This document shows, piece by piece, positions 1 to 5,828 of a DNA stretch of 6,066 bases. Position 1 is the stretch's first letter. Each line of letters opens with the position of its first letter. A model generated the notes under the pieces. That model ran no database searches. It was given only the letters and a program-made list of their open reading frames with translations, and was not told where the DNA came from. The position numbers and the translations under genes were made by a program. This DNA comes from an uncultured Clostridiaceae bacterium (GTDB lineage Bacteria; Bacillota; Clostridia; Clostridiales; Oxobacteraceae), in contig CALCDS010000376.1 of NCBI GenBank assembly GCA_937900065.1, positions 1 to 6,066 on the forward strand, read 5' to 3'.

Positions 1-1613
1 TCAGGATTTGGAGCCGGAGGATTTGGGTTCTTCTTTTCAGGTTTATCTGCCACACTGCCTTCGGTTGTAAGGAACATTGCGGAAATGGATGCGGCATTTT
101 GAAGCGCCGACCTTGTAACCTTCGTAGGATCTATTATGCCTGCTTCCATCATTTCAACATATTCTCCCTTTGCAGCATCGAATCCTATGCCTTTCTTGCT
201 GTTCTTTACTTTATCCACAACAACTGAAGCTTCCAATCCTGCATTGGTCACAATCTGTCTTAATGGTTCTTCAAGAGCCCTTGCGATTATCATAGCGCCT
301 GTCTTTTCGTCTCCTGATACGGTATCTGCTAATTTCAATACTTCAGGTATGGCATTTATATATGCAATCCCGCCGCCTGAAACAATACCTTCTTCAACAG
401 CAGCCTTGGTTGCATTCAGAGAATCTTCCACCCTCAGTTTCTTCTCTTTCATTTCGGTTTCAGTAGCTGCACCAACTCTTATAACTCCTACGCCTCCTGA
501 AAGTTTAGCCAACCTTTCATTGAGTTTCTCCTTATCGTAACTTGAAGTTGTAACTTCAATCTGTTTCTTTATGGACTCTATCCTGTCTTTAATCTTCTTG
601 GAGTCCCCTTCTCCGTCAACAATTATAGTATTTTCCTTCTGGACCTTTACAGATTTTGCTCTTCCAAGCCAATTCAACTTTACATCTTTAAGATTTGTGC
701 CGGTCTCTTCGGAAACAACCTGTCCTCCTGTCAATATGGCAATATCGCGGAGCATCTCTTTTCTTCTATCACCATAGCCCGGAGCTTTTACAGCAACACA
801 ATCAATAGTGCCCCTTATCTTGTTTAGAACCAATGTCGCCAATGCTTCTCCCTCTACATCTTCGGCAATTATCAGTATCTTGCCTCCGTTTTTGACTACC
901 AGTTCAAGGGCTGGGATAAGGTCTTGAGCATTGCTTATCTTCTTGTCTGTAATAAGTATATATGGATCCTCGAGAACAGCTTCCATCTTTTCATTATCGG
1001 TCACCATATACGGTGATACATAGCCTCTGTCAAACTGCATGCCTTCAACTATGTCTATTGTGGTATCCGATGTCTTTGACTCTTCAATCGTTATTACTCC
1101 ATCGGCCGTAACCTTTTCCATTGCATCTGCAATAAGCTTGCCTATCTCTTCATCACTTGATGAAATGGTAGCTACAAATGCCATGTCCGATTTTCCCTTT
1201 ACCTTTTCACTGTTTTTCTTTATCACTTCTACAGCTTTATTTACTGCTCTTTCAATTCCTTTTTTCAGCACCATTGGATTTGCGCCTGATGCAACGTTCT
1301 TTAGGCCTTCCTTTATGATCGACTGTGCAAGAAGCGTAGCCGTAGTCGTTCCATCGCCGGCAACATCGTTGGTCTTGCTTGCGACTTCCTTTACAAGCTG
1401 TGCGCCCATATTTTCAAACGGGTCCTCAAGTTCAATTTCCTTTGCAATGGTAACACCATCATTGGTAATCATAGGTGAACCAAATTTTTTATCCAGTACA
1501 ACGTTTCTGCCTTTTGGTCCGAGAGTGATCTTTACCGTATTGGCAAGTATGTCCACTCCTCTTTCCATAGCCTTTCTAGCATCCTCATCATACATTACCA
1601 GTTTAGCAGACAT
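1..1613 (-). CDS. groEL: 60 kDa chaperonin GroEL (3' end cut by window edge)
   Basis: GroEL is the ATP-driven cytoplasmic folding chamber, a double ring of seven subunits each that works with GroES. The reading frame opens with ATG at 1611-1613 (MSAKLVMYDEDARK) and stays open to base 3, giving 537 visible residues. The usual length is about 540, so only a few C-terminal residues are missing. Landmarks match the family closely: LGPKGRNV at 31-38, Asp52, the ATP-binding GDGTTT at 86-91 including catalytic Asp87, EGMQFDRGY at 190-198, Asp397 (E. coli Asp398), and the chaperonin signature AAVEEGIVSGGG at 404-415. The visible tail is Asn/Pro-rich (KKNPNPPAPNP) and shows no GGM repeat up to the edge. 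A GGGAGG ribosome binding site lies 7 bases before the start. The gene follows groES after 19 bases, so the two form one operon. Identification is essentially certain; only the exact C-terminus is unseen. Confidence 0.98.
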   Translation of the reverse strand, partial: MSAKLVMYDEDARKAMERGVDILANTVKITLGPKGRNVVLDKKFGSPMITNDGVTIAKEIELEDPFENMGAQLVKEVASKTNDVAGDGTTTATLLAQSIIKEGLKNVASGANPMVLKKGIERAVNKAVEVIKKNSEKVKGKSDMAFVATISSSDEEIGKLIADAMEKVTADGVITIEESKTSDTTIDIVEGMQFDRGYVSPYMVTDNEKMEAVLEDPYILITDKKISNAQDLIPALELVVKNGGKILIIAEDVEGEALATLVLNKIRGTIDCVAVKAPGYGDRRKEMLRDIAILTGGQVVSEETGTNLKDVKLNWLGRAKSVKVQKENTIIVDGEGDSKKIKDRIESIKKQIEVTTSSYDKEKLNERLAKLSGGVGVIRVGAATETEMKEKKLRVEDSLNATKAAVEEGIVSGGGIAYINAIPEVLKLADTVSGDEKTGAMIIARALEEPLRQIVTNAGLEASVVVDKVKNSKKGIGFDAAKGEYVEMMEAGIIDPTKVTRSALQNAASISAMFLTTEGSVADKPEKKNPNPPAPNP

Positions 1614-1632
1614 AAAATTTCCCTCCCTTTAA

Positions 1633-1917
1633 CTATTCTAATATTGCTAAAATATCATCCTGTTTGACAATGAGGTATTGCTCATCATCCAACTTGACTT
1701 CGGTGCCGCTGTACTTACTGTAAAGCACCCTGTCTCCTTTTTTGACCTGTATTTTTATTTCCTTGCCATCCTTGACTTCTCCAGGTCCTACCTCAACTAC
1801 TTCGGCTACATACGGTTTTTCCTTTGCCGAAGATGGAATCACAATACCGCTTTTCGTTGTTTCCTCACTTTCCACTTCTTTGAGCAATATCCTGCTCCCC
1901 AATGGTTTTACTTTCAT
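1633..1917 (-). CDS. groES: 10 kDa co-chaperonin GroES
   Basis: GroES is the heptameric lid that closes the GroEL chamber in the cytoplasm. The protein is 94 residues, the normal family length. It starts MKVKPLGSRILLK, carries the mobile-loop segment that contacts GroEL (ETTKSGIVIP, about residues 19-28), and ends with the expected beta-strand region (YLIVKQDDILAILE). An AAGGAG ribosome binding site at 1927-1932 sits 9 bases before the ATG, which supports this start. It is the first gene of the groES-groEL operon, transcribed leftward from a promoter about 190 bases upstream that overlaps a CIRCE operator. Open frames on the opposite strand over this gene are shadows. Nothing in the protein is unusual. 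Confidence 0.98.
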   Translation of the reverse strand: MKVKPLGSRILLKEVESEETTKSGIVIPSSAKEKPYVAEVVEVGPGEVKDGKEIKIQVKKGDRVLYSKYSGTEVKLDDEQYLIVKQDDILAILE

Positions 1918-1940
1918 AATCTCACACTCCTTATATCATC

Positions 1941-1953
1941 GGGGCAACACCCC
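1941..1953 (-). other. small GC hairpin upstream of the groES ribosome binding site
   Basis: A GGGG-N5-CCCC inverted repeat (arms 1941-1944 and 1950-1953) stands out in an otherwise A/T-rich leader. In the mRNA it lies 8 bases upstream of the groES AAGGAG. The four-pair stem could influence translation, but it does not include the ribosome binding site, and I see no thermometer motif of a known class. It may have no function. Confidence 0.35.
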
Positions 1954-1982
1954 TGTTATTTGGCAAATATAAAAACATATGC

Positions 1983-2012
1983 TTAATAAATTATAATTAT
2001 AGTTGCTGTCAA
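1983..2012 (-). promoter_or_regulatory. possible second groESL promoter inside the leader
   Basis: On the minus strand there is another perfect TTGACA (2007-2012), followed after 18 bases by TATTAA (1983-1988, 4 of 6 matches). Transcription would start near 1976, downstream of CIRCE, leaving a leader of about 60 bases. If real, it would give groESL transcripts that do not contain CIRCE. The weak -10 box in very A/T-rich DNA means this could be chance. Confidence 0.35.
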
Positions 2013-2075
2013 ATCCACTCTTATGCAATTTTACACTTCATTAAAATTTCATCCTTTAAAATAAATCCAAATTTG

Positions 2076-2102
2076 TTAGCACTCAATATCCTCGAGTGCT
2101 AA
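2076..2102 (-). promoter_or_regulatory. CIRCE operator (HrcA binding site) of groESL
   Basis: This is a perfect CIRCE inverted repeat, TTAGCACTC-N9-GAGTGCTAA, with arms at 2076-2084 and 2094-2102. CIRCE is bound by the heat-shock repressor HrcA in Gram-positive and many other bacteria; GroEL is known to promote HrcA folding, giving feedback control. Here it begins at about the predicted transcription start, just downstream of the -10 box, so bound HrcA would block initiation. It would also form a hairpin at the 5' end of the mRNA. No hrcA gene is in the window. Confidence 0.97.
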
Positions 2103-2109
2103 CACCTAA

Positions 2110-2138
2110 ATTTTATGTAATATAGATTTGTTTGTCAA
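2110..2138 (-). promoter_or_regulatory. groESL promoter (sigma-A type)
   Basis: Read on the minus strand, a perfect -35 box TTGACA (2133-2138) is separated by 17 bases from a -10 box TAAAAT (2110-2115, 5 of 6 matches to TATAAT). Transcription would start near 2103, at the edge of the CIRCE operator, which is the usual arrangement for an HrcA-controlled chaperonin operon. The resulting leader before groES would be about 185 bases, rather long. Confidence 0.85.
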
Positions 2139-2230
2139 GGGGTTTTTAAACATTTTTTCTATAATAATGATTCCTAATAATGAATTGTATATTTCGCCTC
2201 CCATTCCCAGTATGAACTATGGATATGAAG

Positions 2231-2260
2231 TTAAAACTTTATAAAGGAGATAAGTTTTAA
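2231..2260. repeat. 9-bp inverted repeat with AAAGGAG in the loop
   Basis: TTAAAACTT (2231-2239) and AAGTTTTAA (2252-2260) are perfect reverse complements around a 12-base loop holding AAAGGAG. There is no ATG at a suitable distance. Its only nearby start is a TTG at 2262 giving five codons. It could be an operator-like dyad or a gene remnant. No function can be assigned. Confidence 0.4.
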
Positions 2261-2281
2261 ATTGAAAATTTACTCTTAGTT

Positions 2282-2334
2282 GGGGACACACCTCCAACTA
2301 CGTAGTTCAAGCTTGAAAGAAGAGGTGTGTCCCC
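2282..2334. repeat. REP-like palindromic element (GGGGACACACCTC hairpin)
   Basis: A perfect 13-bp inverted repeat, GGGGACACACCTC (2282-2294) and GAGGTGTGTCCCC (2322-2334), flanks a 27-base interior. That interior holds two overlapping 12-base palindromes, AACTACGTAGTT (2296-2307) and TTCAAGCTTGAA (2306-2317). Long GGGGAC...GTCCCC palindromes in intergenic DNA are typical of REP-type repeats mobilised by IS200-like (RAYT) tyrosine transposases. No transposase gene is in the window, so the assignment rests on form and is inference. The GC-rich arms contrast with the A/T-rich surroundings. Neither side has a T-run, so it is not a simple intrinsic terminator. Confidence 0.65.
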
Positions 2335-2408
2335 TTTCATTAAAGCTTACGCCGATTTATCCGTATTAAATTTATTTTGATTTTTAAAATTTGTTATCTG
2401 CAACGTCA

Positions 2409-2437
2409 TTGACAATCTCTCTCAATTAGATTACAAT
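2409..2437 (+). promoter_or_regulatory. feo operon promoter (sigma-A type)
   Basis: A perfect -35 box TTGACA (2409-2414) is followed after exactly 17 bases by TACAAT (2432-2437, 5 of 6 matches). The start of transcription would be near 2444, leaving a leader of about 33 bases before feoA. Ferrous-iron uptake operons are usually repressed by Fur or a DtxR-family regulator when iron is plentiful. I see no good match to a Fur box or a DtxR-type site. A weak dyad ATTGA-N9-TCAAT (2408-2426) overlaps the -35 box and spacer and is the best operator candidate. Confidence 0.8.
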
Positions 2438-2476
2438 TAAGTAAATGAGAAGAGTTCTTAATAAGGAGGTAAGCTT

Positions 2477-2701
2477 ATGAGCATAAATGATTTAAAGATA
2501 GGTCAATGTGCGATTATAGATACCATAGCTGGTGACACCAGACTTACAAAGCGGTTGATGGCCTTAGGATACACCAAAGGCACAAAGGTTATGCTAAAGA
2601 CCGCCGCCCCCTTAGGCGACCCTGTTATAATAAACCTTAGAGGTTTTAATCTTGCACTAAGGAAAAAGGATGCCAAAAATATCAAAGTGAGGGAATTATA
2701 A
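2477..2701 (+). CDS. feoA: ferrous iron transport protein FeoA
   Basis: FeoA is a small cytoplasmic SH3-fold protein that assists the FeoB iron transporter. The 74-residue product has the family pattern. It has an N-terminal LKIGQCAIIDTI strand region, a central RLTKRLMALGYTKGTKV segment (about residues 22-38, the conserved LxxLGhxxGxxV motif), then APLGDPVIINLRGFNLALRKKDAKNI. Its size is typical of the stand-alone form. A strong AAGGAGGT ribosome binding site (2463-2470) lies 6 bases before the ATG. It is the first gene after the promoter at 2409-2437, and its stop is one base from the feoB start, implying translational coupling. Confidence 0.95.
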   Translation: MSINDLKIGQCAIIDTIAGDTRLTKRLMALGYTKGTKVMLKTAAPLGDPVIINLRGFNLALRKKDAKNIKVREL

Positions 2702-2702
2702 G

Positions 2703-4475
2703 ATGATCACTGCAGCATTGTTAGGAAACCCAAACACCGGGAAGACTACCCTCTTTAATGCACTCACTGGTCTAAACCAGTATGTTGGAAACTGGGCAGG
2801 AGTCACGATTGAAAAAAAGGAAGGATATATGGGCAAAGGAATAAGGATTGTCGACCTTCCTGGTATTTATGCGCTGGATACCTATTCCAATGAAGAAAAG
2901 GTATCGAAACAATTTTTAACTGATGGAAACGCTGATGTAATAATAAATATAGTGGATGCATCAAATTTGGAAAGGAATTTGTATCTGACGCTTCAGTTAA
3001 AAGAGTTTAACATACCCATAATACTTGTTTTAAATATGATGGATGTCGTTAAATCAAGAGGAATAAATATAGATTGCGAAGCACTTTCAAAGAGTCTCGG
3101 AGTAACTGCGATTCCAATATCCGCATCTAAAAGGATAGGAATCGATAAAGTTAAAGAGCTGATTTCAGAAGGCGCTTTTTTTAAGACAAGCAGTGAGAAT
3201 GGTTTTCATTTATCCGGAGAAAAAGAAGCTTATGCATTCATCGATGAAGTTCTGAAAAAATGCGTAAAATCTTCAGGTAAAAAGCAGATTTCTATGACAG
3301 ACAAGATTGACAAAATAGTGCTCAATAAATATCTGGCATATCCCATATTTTTCTTGATACTCTTTATAATATTCGGATTCACATTCAGCTGGGTGGGACA
3401 GCCGCTCTCCGATTACCTTGATTCCTTTGTTCAAGACGGTATCGTGCCATGGGTCAGCATGCTTATGTCAAATTCTAAACCATGGTTCAAATCCCTGATT
3501 GTTGACGGAGTAATCAACGGAGTAGGCTCAGTCATAGTGTTTTTCCCGGTTATAATCACGCTTTTTTTAGGGATCTCATTTCTTGAAGATTGCGGATATA
3601 TGGCCAGAGCGGCTTTTATAATGGATAGGATTATGAGAAAAATGGGTTTGTCGGGTAAAGCCTTCATCCCGCTCGTAGTTGGGTTCGGCTGTTCAGTACC
3701 CGGAATCATGTCGACAAGGACTTTGGAAAGTGAAAAAGACCGAAAGCTTGCAGCACTTCTGGTGCCTCTGATGTCATGCAATGCAAGGCTGCCCGTGTAT
3801 GCGCTGTTTATTTCGGTATTTTTTCCTAAAAATCAGACTTTAGTGCTATTTTCGCTTTATATACTTGGAATAATTACGGCTTTCATTGTGGGAATAATAT
3901 TTGATAAGGCATTATTCGTAAATAAAGAGGAACCTCTTATAATAGAGCTTCCTGAATACAAGCTTCCTGAATTTAAAGATTTGATGCTCCACACCTGGAA
4001 AAAGGGTGAAAGCTTTTTAAAGAAGATGGGAACTGTAATATTCTCGGCTTCGGTTATAATATGGTTCCTATCAAGCTTTAATCTATCAGGACTTACAGAT
4101 ATAAACACAAGTTTTTTATCGATCATAGGCCGTTTCATAAGCCCTGTGTTCAAGCCGCTGGGATTCTCGTCCTGGCAGGCATCGGTAGCATTGCTTACAG
4201 GTTTTGCTGCAAAAGAAGTCGTTGTTGGAACGCTTGGGGTATTGTATGGAGGAAATTTAAAAAATGTTCTTCCCTCGTATTTTACACCAGCTTCCGCTTA
4301 TAGTTTTCTAGTATTTGTGCTTTTATATGTTCCCTGCATAGCGACTGTCGCAACGATAAAAAAAGAATACGGCAAAAAAATGATGGCTATCTCGATCACA
4401 TATCAGGTAGTCCTTGCCTGGGTGATGTCGTTTCTATTTTATCACATCGGCAGTTTTATATCGGGATTAGTATAA
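2703..4475 (+). CDS. feoB: ferrous iron transporter FeoB (compact form)
   Basis: FeoB is the inner-membrane Fe(II) transporter with a cytoplasmic GTPase domain. All G motifs are visible: G1 GNPNTGKTT (8-16), G2 Thr35 within VGNWAGVT, G3 DLPG (51-54), G4 NMMD (111-114), and G5 SAS (140-142). The membrane domain starts near residue 210. It shows EDCGYMARAAFIMD (295-308), GFGCSVPGIMSTRTLE (327-342), MSCNARLPVY (357-366), ELPEYKLP (415-422), GFAAKEVVVGTLG (500-512) and YVPCIATVATIKKE (542-555). Cys330, Cys359 and Cys545 lie in the conserved segments proposed to line the pore. At 590 residues it is shorter than the 650-770 common in the family. The saving is mainly between G5 and the first membrane helix, only about 65 residues, plus a minimal C-terminus. 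The start is one base after the feoA stop, with GAGGG in the end of feoA as ribosome binding site. It appears intact. Confidence 0.96.
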   Translation: MITAALLGNPNTGKTTLFNALTGLNQYVGNWAGVTIEKKEGYMGKGIRIVDLPGIYALDTYSNEEKVSKQFLTDGNADVIINIVDASNLERNLYLTLQLKEFNIPIILVLNMMDVVKSRGINIDCEALSKSLGVTAIPISASKRIGIDKVKELISEGAFFKTSSENGFHLSGEKEAYAFIDEVLKKCVKSSGKKQISMTDKIDKIVLNKYLAYPIFFLILFIIFGFTFSWVGQPLSDYLDSFVQDGIVPWVSMLMSNSKPWFKSLIVDGVINGVGSVIVFFPVIITLFLGISFLEDCGYMARAAFIMDRIMRKMGLSGKAFIPLVVGFGCSVPGIMSTRTLESEKDRKLAALLVPLMSCNARLPVYALFISVFFPKNQTLVLFSLYILGIITAFIVGIIFDKALFVNKEEPLIIELPEYKLPEFKDLMLHTWKKGESFLKKMGTVIFSASVIIWFLSSFNLSGLTDINTSFLSIIGRFISPVFKPLGFSSWQASVALLTGFAAKEVVVGTLGVLYGGNLKNVLPSYFTPASAYSFLVFVLLYVPCIATVATIKKEYGKKMMAISITYQVVLAWVMSFLFYHIGSFISGLV

Positions 4476-4507
4476 CATGTGTATGAAACCTTAAGGAGTG
4501 AGAAGAT

Positions 4508-4666
4508 ATGGAAATTATTATAGCGGCTGTATTGCTTTTTATTGCTATATATATATTATACAAGAATATCAAGAAAAAAGCATCAGGGAAATGCCCCGGA
4601 TGCAGTGATTCTTCAAGGTGCCCGTTCTGCTCCATGTATGCCGATAAAAATCCTAAGAAGAAATAA
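4508..4666 (+). CDS. FeoB-associated Cys-rich membrane protein
   Basis: This 52-residue protein starts MEIIIAAVLLFIAIYILYKN. Residues 2-18 form one hydrophobic membrane segment, followed by a basic stretch (KNIKKK) that would place the C-terminus in the cytoplasm. The tail carries CPGCSDSSRCPFC, a CX2CX5CX2C cluster (Cys29, 32, 38, 41), and ends in KNPKKK. This architecture, directly downstream of feoB, matches the FeoB-associated Cys-rich membrane protein family found in many Firmicutes. Its exact role is not settled; metal binding or handing iron to or from FeoB is inferred from the cysteines and the location. An AAGGAG ribosome binding site (4493-4498) lies 9 bases before the ATG. The gap to feoB is 32 bases, so it belongs to the feo operon. 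Confidence 0.9.
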   Translation: MEIIIAAVLLFIAIYILYKNIKKKASGKCPGCSDSSRCPFCSMYADKNPKKK

Positions 4667-4690
4667 AAATGTTTGCAAAGGAGCTACAGG

Positions 4691-5545
4691 ATGATAATAT
4701 ACAGAAAGCTTGTACATGAAGACTATGACGATATAGTCGATATATCAAAAGACATATGGGGAGGCACGGACTATCTTCCATATGTCTTCCACAAATGGGT
4801 GGATGACGAAGGCTTTTTCATGGGAGCAGTGGACGAAGCAAAAGATAAAGTCGTGGGAGTCGGCAAATACACCATATTGCATGATGATTCGGGATGGCTG
4901 GAAGGATTGAGAGTGCATAAAGATTACAGAGGCAAAAAAATCGGAAAAGAAATCTCATATAAACTTTTTAAAATAGCTTTAGGCGAGCTTGACCAAAGCT
5001 ATATAAAAAAGATAGCCTTTGGAACCCATATCTCCAGCAAGGAAAGCATTGGGATAATGAAAAAGCTGGGCTTTAAAATAGAGCAGGAGTATATACTCGT
5101 ATCAAAGAAGCGCAATAATTTAGGAAACATCGGCAGATTGGAAGATTATGAATTTCTGCCATGGAATGTAAGTTTAGAAGAATTCTTAAGCCTTGATTAC
5201 TTTAAAAGAAGGAATAACATATTGCCTCTTGCATTTGTATTTCAAAATCCTACTGAAAAGCTTTACCAAGAATTAAAAAATGAAAATGCTTTTGTAACAA
5301 TAAACGGACACAAGGGTATCTATAAATTAAAAGGTGACCCTTATTTTATATCAATAGATGATGATTTCGAGGGCATCAATGCATTCATGAACTATTATTC
5401 GCTTTTACTCTCAGATAAAAATATCACTGCCCTGTCAACTTCGATTATCCAGGATAAATTTCTTATAGACAAGCTCAAACAAAACGGCTTTTCATCAGAC
5501 GCAGACTGGAAACCCGATTATCTTTATTTCACATATAAACGTTAG
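4691..5545 (+). CDS. GNAT-family N-acetyltransferase, two-domain
   Basis: The product is 284 residues. The N-terminal part, about 1-137, is a GNAT acetyl-CoA-dependent acyltransferase. It has the acetyl-CoA pyrophosphate-binding motif A at 72-86 (GLRVHKDYRGKKIGK, with R80-G81-x-x-I84-G85). It also has the later GIMKKLGFKIEQEY segment (121-134) typical of the end of the fold. The segments DYLPYVFHKWVDDEGFF (27-43) and SGWLEGLRVH (67-76) recall the NAT16 / histidine N-acetyltransferase-like branch, but the substrate cannot be told from sequence. Residues about 140-284 form a second, non-catalytic-looking domain. I chose ATG 4691 because AAAGGAG at 4677-4683 lies 7 bases upstream; an upstream TTG at 4673 overlaps that site and is unlikely. 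It lies 24 bases after the Cys-rich gene with no terminator between, so it is probably co-transcribed with feo. Confidence 0.85.
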   Translation: MIIYRKLVHEDYDDIVDISKDIWGGTDYLPYVFHKWVDDEGFFMGAVDEAKDKVVGVGKYTILHDDSGWLEGLRVHKDYRGKKIGKEISYKLFKIALGELDQSYIKKIAFGTHISSKESIGIMKKLGFKIEQEYILVSKKRNNLGNIGRLEDYEFLPWNVSLEEFLSLDYFKRRNNILPLAFVFQNPTEKLYQELKNENAFVTINGHKGIYKLKGDPYFISIDDDFEGINAFMNYYSLLLSDKNITALSTSIIQDKFLIDKLKQNGFSSDADWKPDYLYFTYKR

Positions 5546-5617
5546 GCTCTACTATCCAAATGCATTGCTTTTTGAGCAATCGTAGTGAGATGGGAGCACT
5601 TTTGTTAAACAGAGCCT
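5544..5617 (+). repeat. structured element enclosing repeat copy 1
   Basis: Arms AGGCTCT (5544-5550) and AGAGCCT (5611-5617) are perfect reverse complements, and the first overlaps the GNAT stop codon. Inside are a hairpin ATTGCT-N5-AGCAAT (5564-5569 and 5575-5580) and the repeat at 5569-5608. The element would form a folded 3' untranslated region of the feo-GNAT transcript. It lacks a T-run and is not itself an obvious terminator. Confidence 0.5.
5569..5608 (+). repeat. intergenic repeat, copy 1
   Basis: This segment shares 24 identical bases at its start (5569-5592), then CACTTTTG (5597-5604) and TAA, with the segment at 5988-6027 in the same orientation. Differences are four bases at 5593-5596 and one at 5605. 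It can fold as outer stem AGCAA (5575-5579) with TTGTT (5602-5606), and inner stem AGTG (5584-5587) with CACT (5597-5600). I do not recognise a known family. Confidence 0.75.
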
Positions 5618-5645
5618 TATTATAAAAATTTTTCATCTTAAAACA

Positions 5646-5689
5646 GCATAAAAAACACATAAGCTTTAAGCCTATGTGTTTTTTTATGC
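5646..5689 (+). terminator. intrinsic terminator after the feo-GNAT cluster
   Basis: The arm AAAAAACACATA (5650-5661) pairs with TATGTGTTTTTT (5673-5684). One A-C mismatch and a further GC/GC pair follow around a TTTAA loop. GCAT at 5646-5649 and ATGC at 5686-5689 extend the stem with a single bulged T. The A-run before and T-run after the stem core let it work in both directions. It lies about 100 bases after the GNAT stop and should end the feoA-to-GNAT transcript. Confidence 0.8.
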
Positions 5690-5756
5690 CCTATAAGCTC
5701 AAAATATATCGTTTGTTATAAATATGCCGTATCAAACTGCATAATATATATAAAAT

Positions 5757-5784
5757 TGCATAGAGGAAAATATTACCATATAAA
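5757..5784 (+). promoter_or_regulatory. possible promoter for the 42-residue gene
   Basis: TATAAA (5779-5784) is a fair -10 box, 16 bases after TTGCAT (5757-5762), which is only a weak -35 box. The position downstream of the terminator and about 45 bases before the next start codon fits a promoter. The surrounding DNA is so A/T-rich that chance matches are common. Confidence 0.35.
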
Positions 5785-5828
5785 GAATAAATAATAATAA
5801 ATATAAAACTTTTCGGGGGATGTTTGCT

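Larger units (their letters stand above)
2139..2408. other. intergenic region between the groESL and feo promoters
   Basis: This is the core of the 559-base gap between two divergent operons. Apart from the inverted repeat at 2231-2260 and the REP-like element at 2282-2334, I see only A/T-rich DNA. A lone TATAAT occurs on the plus strand at 2160-2165 without a -35 partner. A 25-codon open frame starts at 2167 without a ribosome binding site. I find no tRNA, riboswitch or convincing gene here. Confidence 0.5.

Noticed and set aside
136..1632. Plus-strand open frames opposite groEL, up to 197 codons
   Set aside because: They are antisense to a fully conserved groEL reading frame, are Ser/Phe/Thr-rich as expected for a complementary-strand artefact, and have no ribosome binding sites.
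1678..1986. Plus-strand open frames opposite groES
   Set aside because: They lie over the intact groES gene and its leader and encode no recognisable protein.
2160..2165. Plus-strand TATAAT as a promoter
   Set aside because: No -35 match exists at 16-18 bases upstream; the nearest TTGTCA gives a 22-base spacer.
2167..2244. A 25-codon frame with a Pro/Tyr-rich product (MIPNNELYISPP...)
   Set aside because: It has no ribosome binding site, and a TATAAT lies only one base upstream, so a transcript from that box would start after the ATG. It could be a gene remnant but cannot be supported.
2282..2334. The 13-bp hairpin as an intrinsic terminator
   Set aside because: Neither strand has a T-run after the stem, and no gene converges on it.
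3431..4153. Minus-strand open frames within feoB
   Set aside because: They are shadows of the conserved FeoB membrane domain.
4673..4690. Upstream TTG start for the GNAT gene
   Set aside because: The TTG lies just before and its frame runs through the AAAGGAG ribosome binding site that serves the ATG at 4691; the extra six residues look unlike a GNAT N-terminus.
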